64,000 nucleotides of DNA. Source: Balanoglossus misakiensis. Its lineage: Eukaryota > Hemichordata. Shown piece after piece: positions 36,164-52,600 of the stretch. Numbering within the stretch: position 1 is the first letter of the stretch; each line of letters opens with the position of its first letter. Below the pieces are notes generated by a model. It saw only the letters and a list, made by a program, of their open reading frames with translations. It made no database searches and was not told the DNA's origin. The stretch covers positions 3,348,001-3,412,000 of the forward strand of contig CM082583.2 of assembly GCA_040954595.2 (NCBI GenBank). Direction: 5' to 3'. Made by a program: the position numbers and the translations under genes.

Positions 36164-37210
36164 AATGTCCAGTGACGACAGCGCCCATCGCCCGCGAAGT
36201 TCAAATGTGATTTAATTTGACTGGGTACGACTTGGAAATCGCCGTTTTTCCACTCGTTTGCAGGTCGATAGATCGTGGCATTGCACGAAACCGTCAAGAC
36301 TTTTTAAGAGGCCTATTTCTCATCAAAGACAACATTAAAACCCCTATAAACCATACATTTCTGGAAGCTGAGTTTTTGAACTTTTGTTTGAGTTGCACAT
36401 TTTATTGACCCCCGGAAATCGGTGGCGTTTTGGGGTTAAAAAAAACACTTTTGATATTATGTCATTCAATTGAAATTAGGTAAAAAAGTTGACCATGCAT
36501 CATGCATCTTAATATGTCATTCGAAACTAGAGTACAAACACGTGCAACAAAAAAAAATTTTGTTTTGCGTTTATAACGTGTTATCTGCTTCCATTGAGGA
36601 GTAACAGCGTTTGAAAGTTAGATTTTTAGTAAAATTTGATCAAATTCACGATGAAGTGTATTGAATCAGAGTTTATTCCCGCCAGGCACACTTTATCGAC
36701 TAAAATTTTTTCGTTTTGTTAGATGGGTCATACACAATCCCCTGTTAAAATTTGAGCAAATTCGGCCAACGCAGAGCGAAGCTAAATTCTTCTGAAGTTG
36801 TCAAAAGCAACGAAAATGCAAACTAAGAAAAATGGCCATTTGCATTGTTGACACCTATTTGTTAAGCTGTGGATTATGAACCATTTCCGCCAAGGGCAAG
36901 GCGCATTTGTCAGAATGTGGATCTGTATAAGACCTACCGATTTATGTAAAAAAGTAAAATTTGGCAAAAATCACAACTTTTCATGCAATGCCACCTTAAT
37001 CGATCACTCCTGAATGGGGTGATTTTTCTGGGCCTTGAAGGTGGCCCATGAGCCTAGATCAGGGGCATGTTGATTCCACCCTTGTTTGTATATAAGATGT
37101 GATGTTGGGCGACCTAGGTCGTGTTTTCCACGATTATGTGTTCTTTTACAGTTATCTACAACATCGACAAACAATAGCAAGAAATGACACATTGATTTTT
37201 TTTTTATTAT

Positions 37211-37217
37211 CTTCTTC

Positions 37218-37251
<34 letters not shown>

Positions 37252-37262
37252 ACAACAACAAT
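37211..37262 (+). repeat. TTC/ATC/AAC trinucleotide microsatellite
   Basis: (CTT)n passes into about nine ATC units and then CAA/AAC units. Low-complexity DNA; the polyserine and polyaspartate ORFs over it are artefacts. Confidence 0.9.
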
Positions 37263-38270
37263 AAGATCAACAACTTCAAGATTACTCAATTCCCTGTGGT
37301 TACAAGCCCCTTGTCGGACGTTCATAGCGGTTTCGTTCAACATTGATCAACATTGTTCACATGTATTTCGAGATGTGCTGTTGCTACAAATATAACACAA
37401 GCAACCTGTATAGCTAGCGTAGTGAAAATGAATTTTTAGGGTCTCATTTCTACAAAAATAATGTAAAAACTCTTTATTGTCAGGTGCGGATTTTTAAAGA
37501 TATCAAATATAAAATGTTTGCACACTAAGTCATCTGGAGACTACACATGTCCAAAGCATGGGACCATTGCCAATAACTTCACTTGGCAATATTGAATCCT
37601 TTGGGTTTTTTCATCATGTTTACATTTTTTGGCTTTGCTGGAGTCAGTTTGTTCATCATCAGCAAATGTAAATCACATCTGCAGTATTTACAGTGATGTT
37701 GTGGTGGAAGTTCAGTCCCTCTGATTTCTACGCAATGTGCTAGTTTTTCAGGAAAATCCATTTTCACCACTTGAAACTTGTGCAATTTTTTTTTACAAAA
37801 ACGGAGGAAATTGGCAGAATTTCCAATATGGCATCTACCATACATTGAATCATTTTTGAAAAAGCGCCAGGACTACATGTAACTTCCACCCAACGTGATA
37901 TGGCCACAGTTGGCATTATCATTATGCGATTGGTGTCACTGCACACCAGGCTGGGCATATTTGCATGATTTTTGGGGGTGAAAAACTGACCTCAAAGCTA
38001 GCACATTATGTAGAAAACATGTAGGTCTTGCTAGTTCAACTTCAACTCAGTCAGACTTTGTCAACCAAAATATCATTTTTGTTGTTTCAGCTGTAACACA
38101 AGATGCTCAAACACAATGAACACTAATGGTAATGTACAAACTAAGATCAGATAATGAAATAAATACAGCCTGGTTACTTTGTGTTTTTAGAATCTTGGAG
38201 AGTACATGTATGTGTATCCAGGGCAGGGGTTCAGAATTGCAAGCTCAAAGGTTTAGTGTCACTCAGTTTG

Positions 38271-38276
38271 TTTATT
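38271..38276 (-). promoter_or_regulatory. Candidate poly(A) signal of MRPL54
   Basis: AATAAA on the minus strand, about 146 nt past the MRPL54 stop codon. Confidence 0.55.
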
Positions 38277-38421
38277 TCTCTCAGGTTCCAACCATGCCAT
38301 GACATAGATGTCATCTACTTGTTGAATTTGGAATATACATGTAGTTGTATTTTATCCAATTTACTACATGTACCTGTTCCTGAGTTTGACTTTGAAGTTA
38401 CATATTGATGGGTGAATTGTC

Positions 38422-40130
38422 CTAGAATGGCTTTATCTTCCTCAGTTTATTTTTCTGCCAGATCTGCATTTTCCTCAGTTTACGCCAGTATTTCCTTGTG
38501 TCTGGTGACAATTCTTTATAAGATAATGGAGGTCCTATATGCAGTGTCCATAGCCAATCAGGATACTCCGAATCCGGCTTCAACTCTGGATCCTTCCCGT
38601 CTTTGTAAATATTTGCCCCAACACAATGAGTTACCAGCATATCTGGATCACCTACAACAATGGGACCGACTTCTTTTTTGACTACAGCAGCTTTCCCTTT
38701 ACCTGGAGAATGAAACACCATATTGCATAAGCCACTTTACTCACTTAGACTGTAAATGTACACAGTTATCACATAGGTCCCGGAGAAAGAGGACAAACGA
38801 CTGCGGCAAAAGATCAAAGGCAATCGACTACTTCCAGTGCATAAACTCTGCTGGAATATCCTTTTGTTTTCATGAACTATGTCATATACTCGACTGTTTA
38901 CTGGTATGGGTACTTTTAGCTTATTGGCATGCGTGAACAGTCTCACAAAATGACCTATTGTGTTTTACGACTAACTGGTATCATGATAATTTGCATTGTC
39001 ACATCTTGCAAACCGTGGGGAACTACGATAAACGATCAGATAGGTCTCTCTGGCGATGCTTGTCATGTTTATCGGAGTAGGGGGGGATTACTGCAGATGC
39101 TGCTTCGAACGAACATCCGCAGTCGTTCGTCCCTTTCACTCCAGGGTCTAGTATGGTTATCATAAGTTGGCACTCCACCATCTAGAAGTGCGTTATTTTT
39201 AGCCCCATTTCTCACAGAAAATGGACATTGACATTGACAGCATGGATACCCATTTGCCTACTCAGTAACTTTACAAATGTAGGTGTCACACAAAAACTAC
39301 ATGTACATGTATAACAGATATAGTATACCCTGCTGCTGGCGTTCTACACCCATTAACCTGGATTGACCCAAAAGTGATAAACAGTGGCATTAACCGGGCA
39401 CCTCCACTGCACTGGCACACATCTGGTTATTGCAGCAGCAGTACTGTAGCGTGAGGTTTTGCCTGGTGGACGGCTGGTGATAACACATAGAAAACCCCTT
39501 CCCCCAACAACATAAAGCCGAGGACTGGTAGACCCATAGGCAGGTATGCACCTTGTGACAGACCTAGCGTACACGTCTGCGCGTTCCTTCCCTGCGTTAC
39601 GACGGGAACACACAGACCTGTACGCAGGGCTACATGTAGTATGCACTCCACCTACCTGCAGTTCAGTAGCTCGAGGTTTTGCCTTGGTTTGTATGTTAGA
39701 CAGTCAAACCAGAGCTATCATTGCTGGAGTCCATAGCCCTGCCACATCCTCGTCTGTAGGTTGTTGGGAACAACCTACACACAAGTGGTAGGGCTACGAA
39801 CTTGCAGCAAGCCGAGCCATAGCTGCAGTTGAGTAGCGAGGTTTTATCTGGTTTTGCCGTCCAACACACAAACAAGACAAAATCGAGCTACTGATGAACT
39901 GCAGCTAGCAGAGCCACTGAACTGCAGCTGGCGCTGCACCGTGAGGGTTTCACAACATCGGACTCCGATTGAATGGTTGGATACACCGGACTTCAAAAAA
40001 TCCAATATTCTGATTACGAACCTGGTCTTTTCGCATATCCGGCGACTCTAGTGGTCGCTAGCACAGTTGGTCTGCAGTAAATGTGAGTTAGACTACGAAA
40101 CATGTGTGAAAACCTCAATGTTGTCGCCAT
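38422..40130 (-). CDS. MRPL54: Mitochondrial large-subunit ribosomal protein mL54
   Basis: Two exons join in frame on the minus strand: 40022-40130 and 38422-38702, giving 129 aa (human about 138). Exon 1 begins MATTLRFSHMFRSLTHIYCR, a typical Arg/Ser-rich mitochondrial leader without acidic residues, and ends GYAKRP. Exon 2 has the family core: VTHCVGANIYKDGKDPELKPDSEYPDWLW as separate blocks, then ELSPDTRKYWRKLRK and IWQKNKLRKIK at the C-terminus. The protein is a component of the mitoribosome 39S subunit. The donor is GTTCGT, a weak match, but it is the only site that preserves both the frame and the conserved K-x-P/GKG junction. An ORF directly upstream of exon 2 lacks any ATG and was not used. 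The gene faces away from AFG2B across about 300 bp. Confidence 0.92.
39719..39808. repeat. Inverted-repeat element (GCTG..GAGTCC..TAGCCCT), copy 1
   Basis: Left 'tgctggagtccatagccctg' and right 'gtagggctacgaacttgcag' are inverted. The same terminal motif recurs at 56969-57074. It lies in the MRPL54 intron. Confidence 0.55.
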
Positions 40131-40426
40131 CTTTATTTCCCACAATGCAATCTGAAGACAGGAGGTAGATATTTGTAACTGAAAGTAATCGTACATTTTC
40201 AGTGTATTCTGTCAGGGGTTTATTGAAAAATGGCACCATAAAAATGTATTTTACCTGTAAAGTCTTTTTTTTTAATTTACTTCTAAAGCTATTGAGATAT
40301 ATATACCTATTTAGGAAAATTGTCCAATTATTTTTCGTTAACATACACACCCAAAAATCCGAAATTGAATCAGTATCTCTGGTGGAGCCATGTGGCGTTG
40401 TTTACTTCCGGTAATCGGAGCGTAAC
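40131..40426. promoter_or_regulatory. Bidirectional promoter interval of MRPL54 and AFG2B
   Basis: MRPL54 starts at 40130 (minus), and the probable AFG2B 5' exon ends at 40448 (plus) with a strong GTAAGT donor. Both transcripts must therefore start within about 300 bp. A short GGAA/TTCC (ETS-like) site, acttccggtaat, lies at 40404-40415. Such sites are common in promoters of translation-related genes. Inferred from layout and one motif. Confidence 0.5.
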
Positions 40427-40812
40427 ATGAGGCTTGACCGGTTAGGAGGTAAGTACATGTAGCTAGATGAAACTTTCATTGATGATGAGTTTTTATATTC
40501 CCAGCGTGAAACTTTCTCCCACAATCACACACAGTCGAGGTCGAGGTTTGTCTGGTTTATAAATGGTTTTGCCATCCAACCGAAAATCAGGCAAAACCTC
40601 GGACTTCTTCACACTTGCACGATGTGTTGGATAAACACAGGCTCAGGAATCCAATGACTGCAGCCTGATATTATAGGCACAGTCTTCATGGACAGTAACC
40701 GTGTTAATACTTATCCACTAACTGGATAAAATTGTCAAAACACAGCTCAATAAAATATCTAACGGTGAAACGTATAGTCTAACAGTTTCTGTGTGAGAAT
40801 ATGCATGCATGG

Positions 40813-40813
40813 C

Positions 40814-40847
<34 letters not shown>

Positions 40848-40848
40848 C
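40813..40848 (+). repeat. GAT trinucleotide microsatellite
   Basis: About eleven uninterrupted GAT units in the 5' intron of AFG2B. Confidence 0.95.
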
Positions 40849-41169
40849 AGGTTTTTAATAACACAACTTGACAAGAAATGTTGTCGCTCAGTCTTCAGAC
40901 TTCCTGAAAAGAAGTAAAGAAAGATTCACATATTGATATGTGCCCAACTTACTGATAAGTGGTGGCTCGTCACTAATGATCTGCTCAATCTCTCCCAGAT
41001 TATATTTTAACAAGTTTTCCATTTATGATACAGATTAATACTTTATAAATAGTTTTTAGTCTGACATTTGCTTAAAAATTAAGTGTGACTACAAGACTTG
41101 CCAAGAAATCCATGTTAATTTGTCTGACCATTTATTTTTTTCAGGCAATAAACAGTACTTGAAAAGAAA

Positions 41170-46998
<5,829 letters not shown>

Positions 46999-47990
46999 AG
47001 ATGTCATGTCCTATCAAAAACTGTGGAATCACTTTTTGAAAATTGTTTATAGTTGATTTGTAGGCACCTGATGCAGAACCGGTATCACTTTGCTGTAATT
47101 ATTTGGTGCTGATATCTAGCATTTTGTATTTTCAATGAATTTTTTTAGTGAATTTCAGAAACTGCTTCTTCAGTTGCTTGAAATGTAATTGGAACTTTCT
47201 TAGGCATTGCAAGATTGAAAGTTGTGTACATGAAATTAAATTTTGAAAAGTGCTATATTGTATTTTTTAAACAACCCTTTTCATTTTAGCTTGAGGTACG
47301 GTCCCATATTGTCGCATAAGCTCAACAAACAAAATTTGTTTGTTTGGATCCAATCACCCTCCCCCCTCCCACTAAATGAAAGTTCAAAAGTGGGAAGTGT
47401 TGATATCAGACTTAAACTGCAATGTTTCAGTTTGGCTATAGATATTGAGTCATGTTTGCCTCTGATCTCATGAACAGTCAAATAATCAAAATACTCAATC
47501 AAATTGAATAATAAACAGGTGTTTACCACATAGAAATGCCCAAGTGTCATTAATTTTTAGGTCCCATTTGGTATGTATATATACCATGAGACCTTATGGA
47601 ATCAGTTGCGTCTGTATGTATGTTTGTTTGTCCATCCAAATCAAAAACTTGAAAACCACTGCCCGTACCCTCGATATTGGGTGTGCAGATGCATACTGGG
47701 CTGTAGATGGGAGTTAGTAGTTGTCATTCCAAAAAAATCGGCAAATTAGCTTGAAAATGTGAAATAGGTCAAAACTCTGGGACTATATGCCTATAAAACC
47801 CAACGGAGGCCAACACTAACACGTACAGCCCAACCTGATAATTTAATCGACCGACCATAGCTTACCCATGAGAGAACGGTTTTGGCTCGTTATGTTCTGC
47901 AAAAAATGACCATTGAGAAATAATGAATTTTAAAAAGGAAAGAAGAAAGAAATGGCAAATTTGAAGAAAAAAAAGCCAAAAAATACATTC

Positions 47991-48075
47991 AGGCCTACGG
48001 CACGTAGTATTCCCAGGCAGTAACCCATCCAAGAACCATGAATCATGGTTACTGAACACAAGCTTCGTTTAACAT
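47991..48075 (-). pseudogene. Decayed 5S rRNA-like sequence
   Basis: The minus strand reads 'ttcttggatgggttactgcc' and then 'tgggaatactacgtgccgta' and ggc. This matches the 3' half of eukaryotic 5S rRNA (CTTGGATGGG..CCGCCTGGGAATACC..GTGCTGTAGGC), including its pairing stem. Upstream, 'gttaaacgaag' resembles the A-box region, separated by an insertion of about 13 bp. The 5' quarter is not recognisable. A T-run follows, as at a Pol III terminator. It is most likely a retro-derived pseudogene or the head of a 5S-derived SINE. Confidence 0.65.
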
Positions 48076-48986
48076 GAAATTCTTCCTTCGAAACGTCATT
48101 CATTCTATTTTTCTGGACAACCTCTGACAACTTTATACACAACTGATCTTCCCAATTGGAGACTTGATGATTCATTGCCTGTTCAACGTTACCTGTCATA
48201 ACCGCTGTGTTCATGGTGAAGAAGAAAATAACCGTGACAGCGCCAATAGCGTTCATTCTCTGTCATGTCCATATACGTGATGTAGCACAGTGCCCCAGGC
48301 TATGTTTTGTACTGAAGTTTGCTTTATGAGACGTCATGGATAAGTTTGGTGTTGACCATACCAATGGTCGATTCGGATGTATTCTAGGAATATAACTGGA
48401 CCTCGCTCGTCGTTAGCCCATCATCGGACGCTTCGTAAACTTCGTCGAGAAGTTGTTTCTCCTGCATGTCAAGTTCGTCTCAGTCATCGGGGCTCTTTTC
48501 TCAGAACTTTTGTTTTCGGTATCAACTGCGGATTCCTATTCTACTTTGTAAAAAAAGTTTACTCAGTATTCAGTTCCCCAACACAGCCCTTTATTAATAA
48601 ACAACTAAATATTAGAAAACATACGGGGGCTTTAAAATGTGATGTTTTTAGGGTGTGTGTAAGTCAGGTCCCAATGGATGTACATACTTGTGAGAGCACA
48701 TTTATATCGCACATAAGTAACTTTTGGCGAGAATAATGTCCTAAAGCTTAGACATTTTGCTAGCACATATTTATTTACCGATTTTGGATTATGTTTTTGG
48801 ATTTTGTGATTTTTACACGAAACTATTTTAGTCTGTTTTTATCCAGACATTGCACGAAACGTACCGACTATCTCCCAAATTCTTCCATAAAATTTAACTT
48901 CACTAGACACCAGTGTGAATAATATAGTGAGTGACCCGCCTTAAATGCATTAACCATCGTGACTTATTGAGTTGCCTGTGTGAGCG

Positions 48987-49443
48987 TAGTCTCGGTTACC
49001 CAGACGCCTTTGCTTCTTCCGATGCTCTCCAGAAAAGGGTCTGGGGAAATGCTATTGAAAGCTTTGTAAAACAAAATGGCCGATGTCAGGATTTTGATCA
49101 TCGCCTGATTGGCTGAGCTGTCAGTATGACCCGGGTCACTGCAATAGTTTCGACAATCGTCTACCAAAGATATTTCATATAATTTCTCCAACAATGCTAA
49201 CAGAGGACGCCTTTTGCCTTTCGCATCAACCAACAAGTACCGGTCTCTTGATATGAAGATTCGACAAATAATCACACATTGTCGAGAGTCAGTGACCCGG
49301 GTCATACTGACAGCTCAGCCAATCAGGCGATTATCAAAATCCTGACATCGGCCATTTTGTTTTACAAAGCTTTCAATAGCATTTCCCCAGACCCTTTTCT
49401 GGAGAGCATCGGAAGAGCAAAGGCGTCTGGGTAACCGAGACTA
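48987..49443. mobile_element. 457-bp long-inverted-repeat element with 9-bp target duplication
   Basis: Arms 48987-49141 and 49290-49443 are inverted and differ by about one mismatch and one single-base gap. The ends read TAGTCTCGGTTACCCAGACG. Identical 9-bp repeats gtgtgagcg lie at 48978-48986 and 49444-49452. It has no ORF of interest. The long near-perfect arms and the 9-bp duplication suggest a young Mutator-like element, directly upstream of the synaptotagmin-like gene. Confidence 0.88.
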
Positions 49444-49634
49444 GTGTGAGCGTCGAAGATTTTGTACAATAACGCCCTCCGCGGACCGTTCGTCGGTTGC
49501 TATGTAATCTTGGTATCGAGCATGCGTGACAGATCACCCTTCCATTTCCTATATATGCTTACCATCCCACTATCGCGCGGTTAGTTGCTAGTAGAGTACG
49601 CTGGTATCTGGATGTAGAAACAGTTGTTGTCAAT

Positions 49635-52600
49635 ATGTGGCTATTTAACAAGTACAAGGCAGAATCCCACGCAGTAGAAGACAGCGACATGACCCAACGG
49701 ACCTCTTCACCACAAAGGAAGATTGCGAACGTAGTTACACCGGACAACATTCCGGAATTTGTCATACCACAGTTTACTCGGCAAAGGGAAAACGACGCAT
49801 GTAGTGGACATAGTGTTGATTGTGGCACGATTTGTGCAGAAGATTTCACTAGCTTACGGTCACCTCTTCGAAGTCCATCGCGTCAGCTGTCAAGATCAAA
49901 TAGCCCGATGTTCTATGAAGCTAACCGTGGGTCGTCGCCGTGTTCTCCAACTCCCAGCACTCCGTTATCGCTTAGCCCTCGAAGTCCAAACAGTCCCAAG
50001 GAATTTCACTTTGATATCAGTCCAGATAGTGACAGTAACACAGAAAGTTCGCGTCTAACGCTGAATCAACTGCCAGTATATTCACCAACTCAAGGACGAA
50101 GTCGCGACAGTCACTTCTACTCCGATTCTTCCAGTCCGGCTGAATCGCCACTTATCTGTCGTGCGAGACGAAAACTTCCTCGCGGTGACGATTCGTCGTG
50201 TAACTCGTTTAGTGGGTCGACAGGGCCGGTGAATGATTCAATAGAAAAAGAAAATGAATTGGTTTACACTCCTGTACGTGAACGCAAAACGTCGTCTGGT
50301 TTCTCACCATTGAATAGACTTCGCGGTTTGAAAAAGCAGAACACAACTTACTCGAGTTATACATACCCACCGAATCCACGCGCTCTTAACTCCTTGCCCA
50401 GGGACTTTTCCAAGCGCAAATCGCCGAAGAATTTACGAAGACCGCGTAATTTATACGAAAGACGACGGTCATCTCTTGATGTTGCTCTTATTTCGGAAGT
50501 TTCGGAACATTTCTCCTCAACTGATGCTAGCTCAGTAGAACCCAGTCCTGTGGCTATGAGACGTAATAGTACAGACACCTCTCATTTGGTAGCCTGCAAC
50601 CTGCGACCACGTGCACCACCACAACGTCGCAACGGTCCCCCACGCCCTGAATGGTTGATGAGTCGACTGCAAAAACAATGCTCCGTAGATCTCGGCGAAC
50701 TGAAATTCGCCCTGGAGTATTTTTGGGAGTCCAGACTGTTGAAAGTCGTCGTCATAAAAGCGGAAAGAATTGGCAATCCGAACGCACTACCGCACAACAC
50801 GAATGCATACGTGAAATTGTACCTGATGCCCGGAAAGCAGCAACGTCAACACACGCACACGGTTAAACGAACCAAGGACCCCGTTTTCAACGAAGAATTT
50901 CATTTTAACGGATTGAATGCGTCGGACTTTCGCCATCTGAAGCTTAAAATGAAAACGTTCAGCAAAAGTTCCAACATAAAACGGGACGAATTCTTGGGCG
51001 AAGTTCAGGTACTCCTTGGAGCATTAGACTTTTCTCATGAAATTCGCATGTGGAAGGATTTACAGCCCAAGAGCGATACAGAGGTGAGCGATTTAGCTTT
51101 TATCTAATCCGTCTACAATAAACCGTAACAAAGATCAACAAACCAAACTATCTTGACATCGAATACTCATGCAAACGAATAACTGCAGGTGTATTGTTCT
51201 ATAATCAATTCCGCACTCTCCATTTGTAACGAGACTTAAATTTGACTATGGTCGGTACCTTCTATCTGTGTACAAGTTGACCAATTGTTCATTAATCTGT
51301 TCTCAAGTAGAATGCATGATACTAGAATTACCCCCCCCCCTTCATTCTCCGGGTAACAGATCAGGCTGTTTTAACAAACGATTCATCGATTAATATCTCC
51401 CTTGTCGAAAAAACACATACGTTTAATTCCTTACATTGTCAACTCTCCTAATAGTTATGTCAAGGTATTCACACGGACGATAAATGTATTGACGTAGACG
51501 CTATCACGCCCCTGGTACAATTCCATTCAATAAATTTTATCATTTTAGCATCTTAAGTCATATTTTATTGACTTAGCATACGGTATAAATTTCTTATTCA
51601 AAACGCTAATGCTGTGCGTAATAGAAATACGGGCAAATCATCAATTTTGATTACTAGTTTCATAGACCAGTTTTGTGTGACGACAGTCCATTGAATGCAG
51701 CACGTAATTGTCACCGTGATGGAACAAGCCGAATATCTTAGCGTTTACATCTTTGAATAGTCAATTTAACCCGTGAAAACGTTGGGAAATATTGCCACGT
51801 ATGAATAACAATTGTAACATGTCATACAATACATGTTAATTTCCACATTGTCGTACCTTACAGAGCATTTGTAGTAAGTTGCACAAATGTCTGCTAGGCC
51901 CTATATCTTCGTGAAGATAAAAACACCTACCACTCGAGGTGTACGTCACTCTGTTCTCCATAACGGAATCATTAAAAAGTAAATGCCGCATTGTGTATTT
52001 CTTAGATAGAGCTTTCTGGTCCGTAATCCCTGATAATCTTATCCATTTGGCTTATCTGTGCGAAAATAACGTCATTATTTTAACATACGAAGTCCGGGTG
52101 ACGCGCTCTTTGAGTCATGAACACGTGGCGATCTTATTTCGAGTAAGCGACTCACGTGATTTTCTGATGCAGTAAGGTATGGAAGTGAGTTGTATTTGAC
52201 GAACACACGCATAGCTGTGCAGTAAGCAATTGAACCCTGCAGCAGGTTGTAGTCCATTAGCTTTCACATTTGACATGACTTTTTTCCTATACATGCGTAA
52301 TAGTAAGCCGACCCTTTACAAAAGCCTGCTAGATAACGATGACTATTTCTGTAAGAACGACCACCAATCGCTATTACTGAAGTCAATGCAAAATATTAGC
52401 TATTAGCTTAATGTGAAAATTTACTTTTGCGGCAAACCTTAAATAAAATTTAAAAAATACATTTATTAGCATCTATAAACACTAGCACGGAACAAATCCT
52501 ACATCCAAAAGGAATACTTGGTGCTGTACGGTTTTTCATACTGTGCGAAAGTGAATTTTCCTCACACGAGCCCAGCATTTTCAATATAAACCAATTATCT

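Larger units (their letters stand above)
35831..38421. other. Intergenic region between the unknown gene and MRPL54
   Basis: The first 200 bp are CpG-richer and probably hold the unknown gene's promoter. The right inverted-repeat arm is at 36082-36163. A trinucleotide microsatellite lies at 37211-37262. The rest has no supportable exon. A minus-strand AATAAA at 38271-38276 fits MRPL54. Confidence 0.5.

Noticed and set aside
37004-37395. ORFs with poly-Ser, poly-Asp or poly-Met
   Set aside because: They read through a TTC/ATC/AAC microsatellite in three frames.
38737-38946. 69-codon ORF just upstream of MRPL54 exon 2, first taken as its first exon
   Set aside because: It has no ATG in frame and would need a 42-bp intron. 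The exon at 40022-40130 gives a proper ATG, a mitochondrial leader and a matching splice phase.
47930-48256. 108-codon minus-strand ORF with a hydrophobic start that could be a secreted peptide
   Set aside because: Its middle is the 5S-rRNA-like sequence and its end is a T-run translated as Phe, so coding potential is not credible.
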